Assembly: GCA_000733355.1 (NCBI GenBank)
Contig: JNVV01000002.1
Span: 2,610,751-2,674,750 of the forward strand
Origin: Falciphora oryzae
Taxonomy: Eukaryota > Ascomycota > Sordariomycetes > Magnaporthales > Magnaporthaceae
Direction: 5' to 3'
Length of the DNA stretch: 64,000 bases
In this document: positions 32,018-44,200 of the stretch, one piece after another
Position numbering within the stretch: position 1 is the first letter of the stretch
Layout of the letters: each line of letters starts with the position of its first letter
Program-made: the position numbers and the translations under genes
Notes under the pieces: generated by a model
What the model was told of the DNA's origin: nothing
What the model saw: the letters and a program-made list of their open reading frames with translations, nothing else
Database searches by the model: none

Positions 32018-32989
32018 TCATTTTTTCTTGAATACGGCAATAGCGTCCTCTTCGGCCTCGAGCAGTCGGTATATCGCGAGATACTTTAGTATTCTTGACT
32101 GGTCATGTGCTCCCGCATTCTTCGCTTCCTTCGTCGCTGTATTGAGATCGAGCAGTAACGTATTCCGACACTTGGTTATCCGGTCGCCCATCTTTTTGAT
32201 GAATGGCACCTCAACCCCGATCGAGTCGGCGAGCTGTTCAATCACTCGATATTCCGTCGCCAGTGAAATGAGCTTGGCGGGACTGCTGCCGACAAATGCC
32301 CGCCCTGTCTCGGCTGGCCCGCCGAAGCCTCCCTCAGCCTCATCATCCTCATCGCTGTCATCGACGTTGAATATGTCGTCCGCGGCATTCTTAGGCAAAC
32401 TGTCGACAGCTAGGCGGGCCTCAAGCGCCGCGACTCTCTCGTCAAGCTCGAGCATGCGCCGCCCTCTCTCAATGCCAGCCCTGACCTCCCCGAGCTCAGC
32501 GCAGGCGTCCGAGACGTCGGCGCGGCGGCGGCGGACCTGCTCCTTGATGTCCTCGACGGCGCGGCGGAACCCGAGCAGGGCGACGCGAACGTCCTCGACC
32601 TTGTCCTCGCCGCCCTTGAGCTCGTCGCCAAGGCCGAGGAAGGACGTGTAGTTGGAATTGACCAGCTCAAGCAGCTCGGCCGAGATGGCGGCGCTGCGGT
32701 CGCGCAGATCCGAGCGCAGGTCCTCGAGTGTCTGGTGGCGGTGGGCCGAGGTCGTGTCGGTGTCGGAGGGGAAAAGAGAGGACAGATAGGCGGCGGGGTC
32801 GAAGTCCAGGGCTAGGAAGTCCTTGCGGGCTAGCGCCGTCGGGAATGGGAGGGCGGAGTCGTCGTCGTCATTGTTATCTGAGTCTGCTGATGAGCTCGAG
32901 GATGGGAGCTGGAAGCCCGAGTAGGATGATGTCGGGCGCGATGCCGGCGACTTCGGCAGCTGGAGCCCCAGGCCGACTCTGGCGCTCAT
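32018..32989 (-). CDS. COG2: Conserved oligomeric Golgi complex subunit 2
   Basis: Single exon of 323 residues from the ATG at 32989; the frame is open upstream to 33106 but that part is not protein-like. COG2 belongs to lobe A of the COG tether for retrograde vesicles at the Golgi. The N-terminus is Ser-rich with an acidic patch, then comes the conserved FLALDFDPAAYLSSLF motif, then long heptad-type helices (about 90-190), an acidic loop near 220, and a C-terminal helical stretch ending in a basic tail. It is much shorter than the metazoan protein (about 740) but similar to yeast Cog2, so this is a normal fungal length. Assignment rests on the N-terminal motif and architecture. Confidence 0.85.
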   Translation of the reverse strand: MSARVGLGLQLPKSPASRPTSSYSGFQLPSSSSSADSDNNDDDDSALPFPTALARKDFLALDFDPAAYLSSLFPSDTDTTSAHRHQTLEDLRSDLRDRSAAISAELLELVNSNYTSFLGLGDELKGGEDKVEDVRVALLGFRRAVEDIKEQVRRRRADVSDACAELGEVRAGIERGRRMLELDERVAALEARLAVDSLPKNAADDIFNVDDSDEDDEAEGGFGGPAETGRAFVGSSPAKLISLATEYRVIEQLADSIGVEVPFIKKMGDRITKCRNTLLLDLNTATKEAKNAGAHDQSRILKYLAIYRLLEAEEDAIAVFKKK

Positions 32990-34643
32990 GGTAGCAAAAC
33001 GCGGGGCGAAGCTTTCAGTTGAGATGTGCAGAGACCAGTAAAGGCAATGACAATTCAATGTGAGTGTGCCAAAGAATGTCTGGTGTCTTAGCTTGGCACT
33101 TTGCACAGCACTGTAGAGACACTAAGGGGGTGTGGCTTCCGCGTTGTCGCGCCTGATCATTTGTGTGGGGGACAGCGCTCTCAATGGAGGACAGTGTGCT
33201 ACGTACGGCCCCATCCCACGCGGAACTTGTGGGCGAGGGTACACCGTAATCCCAGCAAATTCGTGACAATTGACGAATGAGAGTTGAAGGCCAAGCTAGT
33301 ATAAATGCGCCATCCGATTGCGAGCATATTATTGTGAGAGACACAGGCAGTTCAATACAGGCGCAATGGCTGGCTTCGATTCTTCACATCCAACTGATGT
33401 CGGGACAAATCTACCAGGCAGGAAGTCAAAGCCGACGACCGAGGTTGCGGGGAGCCACGAGACGCTGAAGGTGGAGCTCACGGGCCTCAGGAAGACGAGC
33501 GGTTGCTATTAGTTCCACTCCGAGAATCCTCTTGGTGCAAAACTACAGCATATTCCGTAGCCCATTATTCATTGGAGCAAGGCGAGCTCATGACGATGCG
33601 GGCGGGGAAACATTTAGCCCGAGGTGATGTTCCTGGCATTGTCTGTCAGATTCCGACGACAGCCGAAGTCGCTGCCAAGTCGGCGGTCCAAGGTCAAAGG
33701 GATGGAGCGGGGCATAAAGCGAGCAACTGACCGAAGTCGGCGAAAGGAACTGGCGTCCTAATAAAAGAATGAATGGAGCAGATTGGAGAGAAAGCAGAAA
33801 ATGGTAGACATGGGACATGTGAATCCGAGCCGTGCTAGTTTCCTGGTCGAAGCGTCCAGGGTGCTGGGCAATAGGACGAGCCAATGATGTGGCTTTAAGG
33901 CGCCCGAACGAGCCACTTGGCCGAGGGGTCCATGGCCCGATGCTAGAGACGCGCCAGTCCAATCTGGGATTAGCCTGACCAGCTGCAACATGATCTTATC
34001 AATCTCATCAATTGGATCCACCGACTCCAGACAGTGCAGGGATCACGAAGCTTCTTCACCGGAACGAAAACAACACGCCAGCTCATCCAGCGCCCAGAGG
34101 ATAGTGAGGAGCCCGCAGAATGAAGCTAGCATTTGGAGTAGGATGCCTTGTGAAAGACTCTATCAATCCTCATACATGCAAGAAGTGCGATACAAGGCCG
34201 CCCTACAAGGTGTGGCTCGTTTCTCAGTAGGTTGTGAATAGGAACCAGCAGCAAACAAGTCAGTCACCGAATCACGAATCCACCGCCCCGATCAGCTCCG
34301 ATATTAGGACCCGGGCGAAGGCTAATTTCTGGGACCAGCCTCCTCTGGGACCCGGAAGCCCGACCTGAGGCCATAAAGACAAAAGCCTAGTGATTTCCCG
34401 TTCCCAATGCATGGACTACTCTTGACTGCCTACCACTCATCCGAGTAAAGGAGCCAAGCCCCTGAACCCAATACGATCTATACCAGCCTGAAGATTGCAA
34501 GAACAAAACCCTTGTGGCGGTCCCGCGGTTCCTTTTATATTGCTACTCCCTCTTCATTCTTCCATTCTCGCCTCCGTGACCGTTACAGTGCGAATTTTGC
34601 CTCAAGGTGCGCTCTGCCATTTCGACCTTGCTCAGTACAAAGG
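32990..34643. other. 1.65-kb intergenic region upstream of hapX
   Basis: It separates the divergent COG2 and HapX genes. It contains a small ATG-initiated frame of 48 codons at 33366-33512, listed separately. Several other short frames show no motif. The region immediately before 34644 is probably hapX 5' leader. Confidence 0.45.
33366..33512 (+). CDS. Possible 48-residue peptide (weak)
   Basis: A short ATG-initiated frame beginning MAGFDSSHPTDVG and ending ELTGLRKTSGCY. The composition is polar with a plausible start context (CGCAATGG), but there is no family resemblance and no second exon I can join. It could be a relic or chance. Confidence 0.15.
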   Translation: MAGFDSSHPTDVGTNLPGRKSKPTTEVAGSHETLKVELTGLRKTSGCY

Positions 34644-34704
34644 GTGAGTGAGGTGTGGAGGTCGGTTCGTCTAACAAAGAAGGGACCTCGCATCGTCTTC
34701 GCAG
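34644..34704 (+). other. Probable 5'-leader intron of hapX
   Basis: GTGAGT donor at 34644, a CTAAC branch near 34671 and CAG acceptor ending at 34704 form a standard 61-base intron just before the ATG at 34728. Its removal explains why the open frame upstream of that ATG carries no HapX sequence. Confidence 0.65.
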
Positions 34705-34727
34705 ACTCGAAAACTTGTGCCCAACAC

Positions 34728-36650
34728 ATGCCGGCCTCGAAAGAATCCATGCCTGCCCCAGCGACTCGCGGCGGCGACGTCGGCTCACCCCATGCCTTGG
34801 TGCTGAGCCCCACTTCGGCCAAATCCCCTCACACCCATGGAATTTCTTCCACTGTCCCGGCTGCCTCCACGACTCATTCTCGAGCAAACTCGCTTTTGAC
34901 GATTCGCCCAACCGCCGGCGAGGGCGCCCGAGCATACCCAAGGTCTCAGCCAACTGGAATCCCGATGGCGTCCATATTGTCTCCGGCACCTGCGCCGGTT
35001 GCTGCGAAGCCGCCTGGTTCTGTGACGAGCAAGGAATGGGTCATACCGCCTAGGCCGAAGCCGGGACGCAAGCCAGCAACCGACACGCCGCCCACTAAGC
35101 GCAAAGCCCAAAATCGTGCCGCGCAGAGGGCGTTCCGTGAAAGAAGGGCTGCGCGGGTTGGGGAGCTGGAGGAACAGCTAGAGGAGCAGTCCGAGGAACA
35201 CCAGCGTGAACAGAACAAGCTTCAGGACCGCATCCATGAGCTGGAGGTCGAGGCCCAGACTCTCATGACCCGATGCCAGGTATTGGAGAACATGCTCGAG
35301 AGAGAGCGAGTCGAGCGACGGAGGTGGAGTGAGGACGCCGCTCCCCAGGCTTCTATGGCGTCGTCAAGAAACGGGAGCGTCACGCTCCCCTCGCCGCAAA
35401 ACGGGCAGTCAGGTGGGGCATTCGCCACGAGCCCTGGCATGCACAACAACCACCTCCAGTCAGCCTCGTCAAATCAGCCAACCTTCGGAATAAGGCAGAG
35501 CACCACGAGCACGTCGTCGGCGCCTACGCCACGGCACCCCATCCACTCGTTCTCCATTTCGCAGATCATCTCCCCGCCCGAGGATGCGGAGACCGGTGAC
35601 CAGTCGTCGCTCTCGTGCGGCTCATGTGCTCCTGGAGGGCCATGCGCGTGCGCCGAGGAGGCTCTTGCCAACGCTGTGGTCGGATGTGGCAAGTGCACCC
35701 TCGGCACCAAGTGCGAATGCCTTGAGGCCACCCTCAGCGCCACCATGGGGTCATCAGACCTGAAGCGGCCCCATCGGTCGACATCGCCTTCCACTGCGCC
35801 GGACGAGAAGAGGGCACGATCTGATGCGGCTATGGGGACCGACTTCACGACATTCTTTTCTAGCAGCAAGCCTAACCCTCCCGTCTCGGCAGCACCGCGA
35901 ACTTATGTGTCCGTGCCGGTTCAGCAGCCGATCCCGCCTAGGGACTCCTGTGGATTCTGCACCGAGGGAACCTACTGCGTCTGCGCCGATGCGATGGCTC
36001 CAGTGCTGTTGACCGCCCCAATACCTACCGCTCCAAACCCCGTCGCCAATGCAGCTCGTCAGGTACAGACACCACCTCCATCTGAGACGGACGTCGTCCC
36101 GCCCCCTCTAGAAGTGACCGCAACCGGTGCCATCAAGCTTCCAGGGGTGCAATCGATCAAATATGGCAACGGACCTGCTACAACTGCTGTCGAGAGGGCT
36201 TCCAGGCCGAAGTCCACGTGTGGGCCAGGGGGGCCCGGAACTTGCGCTCAATGTCTTGCGGACCCGATGTCTGGACTATTCTGCCGTTCGTTGGCTGCGA
36301 ACTTGGAGAAGAACGGTCAAGGCGGAAAGGGCGGTGGCGGCTGCTGCGGAGGTGGGGGACCAAGCGGCTGCTGTAAAACGCAGCCGGCGAAGACATCAGC
36401 AAAGCTACAAACCAACAATCTCAGCTTGAGCCTCTCCTGCGCTGATACCTACAAGACACTATCCAGCCATCGCCATTTCAACCAGGCGACAGACGAGATC
36501 GCCAATTGGCTGCCTCTTCTGAAGGCGGCGCCGAGACCGGAGGCAGAGCAACCGACTCCTGGCACGGCCCCTCCTCGACCTCCCATGGAGGTCGAAGCTG
36601 CTAGCATAATGAGTGTGCTCAAGGGGTTTGATGTCCGCTTTGGCAACTGA
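34728..36650 (+). CDS. hapX: bZIP iron regulator HapX
   Basis: 640 residues from the ATG at 34728. HapX works with the CCAAT-binding complex: it represses iron-consuming genes when iron is low and activates storage genes when iron is high. The CCAAT-complex-binding motif is seen at K102-E103-W104 (KEWVIPPRPKPGRKP), directly followed by the basic region from residue 124 (KRKAQNRAAQRAFRERR) and a leucine-zipper-like coiled coil to about 185. Four Cys-rich regions that sense Fe-S clusters follow: near 297 (CGSCAPGGPCAC), 320 (CGKCTLGTKCEC), 408 (CGFCTEGTYCVC) and 498 (CGPGGPGTCAQC). A Gly/Cys run (GGGGCCGGGG) lies near 535. The C-terminus keeps the helical region typical of the family. All signature parts are intact. 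Confidence 0.95.
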   Translation: MPASKESMPAPATRGGDVGSPHALVLSPTSAKSPHTHGISSTVPAASTTHSRANSLLTIRPTAGEGARAYPRSQPTGIPMASILSPAPAPVAAKPPGSVTSKEWVIPPRPKPGRKPATDTPPTKRKAQNRAAQRAFRERRAARVGELEEQLEEQSEEHQREQNKLQDRIHELEVEAQTLMTRCQVLENMLERERVERRRWSEDAAPQASMASSRNGSVTLPSPQNGQSGGAFATSPGMHNNHLQSASSNQPTFGIRQSTTSTSSAPTPRHPIHSFSISQIISPPEDAETGDQSSLSCGSCAPGGPCACAEEALANAVVGCGKCTLGTKCECLEATLSATMGSSDLKRPHRSTSPSTAPDEKRARSDAAMGTDFTTFFSSSKPNPPVSAAPRTYVSVPVQQPIPPRDSCGFCTEGTYCVCADAMAPVLLTAPIPTAPNPVANAARQVQTPPPSETDVVPPPLEVTATGAIKLPGVQSIKYGNGPATTAVERASRPKSTCGPGGPGTCAQCLADPMSGLFCRSLAANLEKNGQGGKGGGGCCGGGGPSGCCKTQPAKTSAKLQTNNLSLSLSCADTYKTLSSHRHFNQATDEIANWLPLLKAAPRPEAEQPTPGTAPPRPPMEVEAASIMSVLKGFDVRFGN

Positions 36651-39600
36651 ACTGCTCAGAATCCCCAAACCCGGTTTCAATCACACCTGTCTACACAGCA
36701 GGTCAGGCGCGTACTAAAGTCAATCAACGAAAGCAAAGCCTGTGCGAGAAAAAGAAAGGGAGAAAGTCAAACATGATGGATACGCCTGGAAAGCGCAACC
36801 GAGCCGCTTCACTCGGCTTTAGTGTTTTGAGACGAGTCCGCTGCCGCATGGATTCCCTGCCGACAACCCCAGAGACCGTTCGCGGGTTGCTTCCGTGCCA
36901 GATGGCAAGGGTCACTTCCGATGATCCCTCGAGACGGCGCCGCGGTATTTTGATGTCGCATCCTTCACGGCTAGGTGCGTCAACACCTCAAAAGCAAGCG
37001 CATCATTGTCTGGAAGGACGAATCACATGGTCAGATTCATATTGTCTCGCGGCGGGTGGGGAGCGTTTTCTGCGACCCGGACAATGCAGCAAATAGGAAG
37101 GGAGGTCGGGGGCAGACTTGCATTGGTCGAGTTCCGTGACTTGGACAAATCGTCTCTGTTTTAGAGATACTCGCTCCGCCACAGACTTTGTTTGCTTTTG
37201 CGAGATTTATCCACCTGCACATGCACGCTCCGGACCACACGTTGGTTGCATGTATGTGGCAGAGATGAGCATTATCTGCACATACATACATGTATTATAG
37301 CATGTCGCAGTACAGATATGAATGGGAAATTCACATCCCGGATCAACAAACCCCAATATTGCTTTTACATGGTCCTTGACAACGGTTCCTGTGGCATTGT
37401 GGCATGGGAGTCCCGGTCCTGGTAGACACGGAGAATCCCTGTTCAACTGCGGTGCACTAGATAGGGAAGGTTGATGTGAATCAAATCCGACCGCATCTGA
37501 GATCTTGCATGGATCTTTGGAGTCGCCCGTGATGAGTTGTCGGCGACACAGCGCACAGCACACCAACGGGGCTTCCTCTTGTACGCCCGGCCTAAGTTGA
37601 TGGGAGCACCAGGTGGCATCGAGCATATACGGAACATGGCGGGTGTCTGCAGAACATATGGCGGCAGATAAAGCCCTCTGCGGGGGCCTTCTGTTTTTTT
37701 CCACATGAGTTCAGTTGAGTCGTGCTGGTGAAGGCTGCAGTGAACAAAATGGTGGGGTGCACGGATGGGTGGTGGGCTGAAAAGCCGTGGTGCAGGCCTG
37801 GAGGAACCAACCCCGCAGGGTTATTTGGCACAATCCATTGTTTCCCGGAGCGGCGGCGTCCCCAAAAGCCGAATTGATCGAGGTGCAGCTGCAATCCAGT
37901 ATATCGGGAATGCGCCTTAGCGCCGACTACGGAATCTCGGCGACGGTCGAACGGGACGGCCGTGGTACAGCACTGGTCGCGTTGGGCGGCGTGTGCGTTT
38001 GTGTTCTACCGCGGCTCTCTCTTTGCTCTCTCCCAAGAGGAACACGGGAGGGAAAAGGTGATCGCGCTGCTCTGATAGGCAAAGGGCCAGGGCACATGAG
38101 CGAGGAGAGGCGTTTATCTGGCCCAGGGATTGGGCGGCCTGTCGCCGCGGCGGTGAGCGGCCACGGACAAATGCCTTGGAAGGTTGGATATTTGCTGGCT
38201 CAGGGGGGCAGTGAAGGAATCCGTCACGAGACTTCATGATTGCGGCGGTGAACTGGACGGCTCAGAGGATATCGAAGCTGCGAGCGGCTTCGGCAATAAG
38301 TGGATGTCACCAAAATATTGGTGCTCGGGGGACGCCCCTGAGTGATGACCCCTTCGTGGCCAGCGCAGATCCAAGAACACGGAATATTGCGGATCAACAT
38401 CCACATGGAAATGCAAGAAAGCTCGATTCGCCCAGGCTGCATGGAAGAGCACTTCAAACGCTCGCTCACATGCATCACTGACAAAGGTGTCTTCTTCTCC
38501 AGAAGATGTTTTGTTGGTATCCAATCCCGTATTGGGATTCGACGAATCGCAAGCCGAGGACCAGCCAAGAACGCGCAAGCATGGCGGCAGTCTGTTGACA
38601 AGTCCACACCACCTTGATGTCGCTGCACTGGTACTTTGCACTTGCACTCGCACTTGTAGTCGGGTACCATCTGATGTCAATCCGACCCGGAGGAACGTCG
38701 GAGAAAAAAAATAATAATCTCGAATGCGCCAGCAGCGCGTGTACCTAGCTGCCATTGGGCTTCTAGACTGGCTGTTACTGGCCCCGGACCTCCTGGCTGC
38801 CGCGTCTGCGTTTTCGCCCAGTCCCGAGAAGCGACGGGCTCGGAGAGGTGTGGGTGGATGGGATGAGATGGGCAGCCATAAGGTGGGAAAGCAAGGATGG
38901 GTCGAGAGACAGGAGAGCCCGTCGGGTGACAGCAGGACCGAGACCGCTGACTGCCGCCCGGGCTCACATCGCCTCCGCCAGTTGGCGTGGGAGGAGGGGA
39001 CCCCGAGGGGTGAATGCAGGTGGTCCATGATTGGGTCCCACGGTGCGTTGGCAGCGGCAGTGCAGTGGAGCTGTCCCAAGGGGAGGGAGGAAACAAAGGA
39101 GGCTAGCAAATAAAATCGATACTAATAAATGAAAACAAGACGGAGGAAAGGGGGAGGCGAGAAATGCAAGGCAGGCCAAAATGCAATGCACGCCAGCTCA
39201 CGAGCGGACGCGAAAAAAGAGGGGTACAGGAGGAACTATGGCACAGTGAAGGAACATGGCGGCCAGGGCGACCATGCCTTCCAAATACGGCGGCAGACCG
39301 GCTGTGCTGCCTTGTAGGTGTCGGGCTTCGATTCAATCCATGCTGGGCCCCTGCGCAAGGCACTGATGGAAGCGAGCCCGCCCGCCGCAAGGGCTCACCG
39401 CAGTTCTGGATGGGCGGGCAGCAATTCACATTAGGTACCCACCGGATGGGCGCGAAAGAAGCCTTGGGGGAGGAGGCTCGCGCGATAAACATGGCTGGTC
39501 CCGCCGGATCCCCCAGGCCGGTTGCTGCCGTTGGCTGAACGTGCAGTGCACGCGGGTATAGCGATGTGCGCATCATACAGAGTCGCGAATATGAGTGGCA

Positions 39601-41220
39601 GACGGCGGATGACTCGACATCGGATTATGACTGACTGCGAGACTCAGCGAGCTGAATACGGCGTTTATGATGGGCGCGCGTTGCGAGAACCATAGGCTCG
39701 CGAGACTGGGACGGCCCTGATTGTCGCCGCATGGAGTGGGTTGCGGCGGGACAGCGGGCTCCTGGGCGGGAGGATGACGATGCGTTGTCAACCAGCCTGG
39801 CCAATGGTCGCCAGGGGAGGCCATGGATGATGAAGCACGCCAGAGCAATGGGGTTTCCTGGCGGGAAGAAACGCAGGGAGGGCGGGAAATGCCTGGGATA
39901 AATTCGAAAAGAAATGACTGACAAGGGTAAGCGCCGAGGGGTCAACGAAAAAAAAAAAAAAAAAAAAACCAAGAAAAAAAAATCCAGAAAATTCGGTCGC
40001 CCCGGGGTCCCGTGCATTGTTTACATGTCGGTAGCCCTCCTCCAGGCGGCCTGATGATGACAGAAGCTCCGTGAGAGGACCGTCGTTGCCCTACTGGGTG
40101 GGCATCTCGCGGCTGGAAAGGGGTGCTGGTGGTTGGTTTGCTGCCCGGTGGTGGCCTCCAGAGCTAGCGGCGTGGCAGTTGCAGAGTGGCTTCTCCCGTC
40201 CGTGTCCCCGAAGGGCACAACCGCGTGGCCCTAAACAAGCCTAGCTCGCCGCCGCAAGGGCCAATCGATTCCCGTGGGTGCTGGGGTACCGTACTTAGGC
40301 CTTAGGTACTCCATGTACCTACCCCACGCGCGCCCAGTGCTGGGGCGCACCGCAGCGCCGTGTGAGCTGCCGCCTGCCTGCAGCTACAACGCAGCCTGCA
40401 GCCTGAAGGTGCGGAGGGACCCAGGCCGGCAGCACTGGACCACCAGACCCAGACCTGCCGCTTGCTTGCCCACGGCCTGGCTGCCGCCGCTTCTGTTGCC
40501 GCTGCTGCAGCATGGATGATAGCTCAGCGAAGCCCGACACCTGCTCGCTGCCAGCACCAGAGGGGTTCCCATTTCTGTCTTAGACCAGGTCGGCCGGCCC
40601 CAAAAGAGAAGCGTCCTTTTTCAACTGCAGACCTCCCTGCTCCCCCTCTGCGCCCGTCTTGACTTGCCTCTTCTGTGCTCCCAACAACCCAGCCGCCGGG
40701 CTTTGCATCCATCCCACACGTGCGGGACATATACCTGCACACCTACCCCAAACGCGACTCTACGCCCTCGAGTCCAATGCCGTAGCTGAACCTGCGCGAG
40801 ACTCGTGAGGTGACGGCCATCGAGGCGACCTAACTACCTACCTACCTAGAGCTTGGGCGCTGACGCTCGCGACCCGCCCCTGCAACCTCGCACGAACACG
40901 CACACGCGTGGCACGACCGCTGACGGGTGTCCTCCCTGAATTCTGCGCGCCGAGGTCACCCCTTTTCTGTCCAGCTTGCCGGCGGAGGCAAGCCCACGCC
41001 GCCGCCTCCAAGAAGACGAGACGATCTGGGGTCGCGCCGTAGCTTCCCCTCGCTTCCCCTCGCTCCCCCTCGAGTCCTCCGCCAGCCCGCCGAGACCCGC
41101 CTCGAGGACCGGCCGAACTGCGATTTACTGCCTCTTCCACCCACCACTCCCACCACCGCCACCGCCGCCGTCCTCGCCGGTGTGACAGCTGGTTCAGGCT
41201 CCCTATTCCATGCGCCCACT
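36651..41220. other. 4.5-kb gene-free region
   Basis: The longest gene-free interval of the window. It holds a 21-base A tract at 39948-39968 and a CT-rich leader from about 40,600 onward. A minus-strand open frame of 291 codons (38234-39109) has odd composition and competing frames on the other strand, so I do not call it. It may contain long regulatory sequence or a long 5' leader of the giant gene downstream. Confidence 0.5.
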
Positions 41221-44200
41221 ATGATCTCCATGCAACGATCGCTCTCGTCGCCGATATACTCTAATTCACCTGATCGTACGTGCGCCGGAGCCCCACCGGC
41301 GTCCAGGCCTGGCGAAAGCCCCCTGGAAATTCCGTCCACCTTGCAAGCCCCCTGCTAACCGGCACCTTGCCCAACAAGCTGCGCCTTCCAGTCCGGGCCC
41401 CTTCCCCTCAAGGTCGCCGTCGCCGTCGCCGCCGCCCTCGCCCGATGACCATGTCGATACATGCAAGCCGCAGAGAACTAGGTCCAGGAGCCCCTCGCGA
41501 ACGACTAGTAAGGCCGCCGCCGCCATGTCAGCCAGGCGCAGCGATGAGGTGCCGCGCCGCTCCGAGCACCGGTCCCAGACCTTAGCCCAAAAGCCCATAA
41601 TTGCACAACAGGCCTTCCCGCTGCCTCTTTCCCAGGACCAGGTCCAGAGCTCCTTGGAGGAGGGTCTCCCTGCCGGCGACGAGGACGGCCTGCCCACACT
41701 GGGCGGTAACCTCCCGCCCCTCAAGCTCCCACCGTTGCTGCTCCATGATGTCTCACAGTACACGAATCCCTTCTTCGCCGAGCCCGAGCCTAATAGGCTT
41801 ACGCTAGAGGAGCTGGCCCATTTAGTGCGCTTGTCCAAGTATCAGGAGCGCAAGCGCGCCAACAATCGTGTGCGCCTGCAGCGGAGCCTCGTTGCCACTG
41901 CGCTCTCGGCGAGGCTGACCCGCTGCGGCGAGATGGCCTACCGCAATTTGGTGAATTGCTTCCGCTCGCAGGAAAAGAAGGCCTTTGCCAGCCTCTACAA
42001 GGCCGTGCATGATGTCCGCCTGAGCTGCATGGAGAGCAGGAAGTACGCCATGCTGGAGCCCGAGATGGAGTCGCTGTCTTTGCATTCTCCGGGCGTCGGC
42101 TCCTCCGAGAGCCTGAACTCCCCCGGCCTCGCTGGCGACGCTAGCGCTCCTTTCCTGAATAGCATCGCGGCCTCGTCCAGGGAGGCGTTTTTGGCTTTCC
42201 TAACACAGGTCAGGACCAACCCGGACTATTTGGCTGCCAGGCTTTGCTCTCTTGACTCGACCGAGCTTTCTGCTCTGAAGACGTTTGATCAGAACCCCGA
42301 GCCTATCGATTCCGTCCTCCCCTCTCACGGCGCCTCCTCCTCCTCTTCGCGCCTACCCTCGTCTAACCTCAGGGACCGGACTTCCGCGCTGAGGAACGGG
42401 TCTCATAGGTCGTCAGCCAACCCCGTTAGCCATGTTGAACAGCTGCTTTCCTTTCAGCGCCATGATCCCCTCTCTGCTTTGATCCACACCTGTTTCGCCA
42501 ACTCCGCAGGCCCGGACAGTGCAGAGGACCGGCGCAGGACCGACATCTGGGCCACTGCGATGGCTCGACTGATCTCGGAGCAAAGGACTGGCAACGATTC
42601 GATACTCTTCTCTGTCCTCAATGCATGGTCCTCCATGCGCGACTGGCCCGGCCGGACCAACATGGAATGGTACCTGATGAAGATCCTGGAAGATGGTGCT
42701 TTCATTCTCGACAGGGCAGAGGACCAGAATGGAACGCGGTTTAACCTTAGCAGCTGGTCCAGGGAGGACTCAAGCGCGGCCGACCGGTTTTACGAGAAGG
42801 CGGTCGAGCAGCTGTTCGAGATAATGGATGACGAAGACGAAACCGGCATCCCCGAGGGTCTTGTCGAGCTGGGCAACGAGATCCTAAAGAAGCTGGATGT
42901 GCAGTTTGTCGAGAGCACGCGACGCGAGCTCGTGCTCCGCTGGCTATTCCAGGTGTGGCTTCCTGAGGTCATGATACACCCGGAAACTCGTGGCATCATG
43001 GCCGAGTACCACATCACGGACTACGGTCGCCAGAAGATACTGCGGACCGTGGCCATGTATGCGTCCAGGCTAGCCCAGGATGTCATCTCCGGCAAGCCAG
43101 TCAAGCCCGAGACCACTAGGCACATTGAGAACATCTTGGGCCGTTTTGGGCCGCGGTCGACGAGGAGGAAGACCAGGCTCCTGCCTGCCCGCTCTCTGAC
43201 ATCGCTGAGGGAGACGGTTGAGGTGCACCCGTACCTTGTCATTGCACCGGCCGACTTGGTTACCATGATCAACGCTCTGTTCCCCGAGAAAAGGCCGCAA
43301 TCTGCTCACTCAAACAGGCTAAGGTCGGGCGCCAACTCGATATCCGGAATGTCTGTCATTTCACAGCCCATATCCGTGATATCCCCACGCCACACCGGCA
43401 ATAGTAACAACCCCAACACCAACAATAATGACGGTGCCTCGGTCATCAGCACAAGCCTGTCATCAGTGCTCAGCGATGCTACTACCTCGCATGAGCCTCT
43501 CCTGGAAGAACAGCGCACCGGGAACTCGAGTCGATACTCGCCCCCGATCCCGTTCCAGAGACGGGTTAAAACCTACGAAGAGGACGGGTTCCGCCTCCGG
43601 GAAGCGCTGCACGAGATGACACAGACGCTCGGCCCCGAGGTTGTCCAGGGCACATGCCACCCATGCATGGACCGCTGGTCAGTTTTGTTCATCTCTGCCG
43701 ACGGCAACATGCTCTCGACACAGATGACCTACGACCCGGACGACGATGTCGACGAAGACGAGAACTCTCCAACAAGCGACACGGATGAAGAGGATGAGGA
43801 CGACGGCCGGCCAGACCTGGGCAAGGACTACCACCAGCTTCGCGATTCGATCCTGAGGCTGGTCGAGGAGTATGAGATCCCTCAAGAATCGCCAGACAGT
43901 GGTGGCCATGCGCCAACCTTCAGCAACCGCACTACGTCAACTCTCAAGAAGTACCGATCCAAGAACAAGGTTATCTCAACCGAGAAGAGCACACAAATTC
44001 GGAACTCGAACAACCCATACCGTCAGCACACCCAACCAGCTCCCGCAAGTGCTGTTGATATTGAATCCAGCAGCGCAACCCATACCGACCTGGGTTCTCC
44101 TGGGACCGGCTCTATGGACACTGAAGCCAGCGCGGGAGGACAGGAGTCGGTCCTTGTCGCCATGCTGACGGCGGCATCGGCACAGTCTCGTGCACAATCC

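Noticed and set aside
38234..39109. Minus-strand open frame of 291 codons
   Set aside because: Composition is odd, with many Ser, Pro and Arg and no motif; several frames on both strands are open in the same GC-rich DNA; no plausible splice partners.
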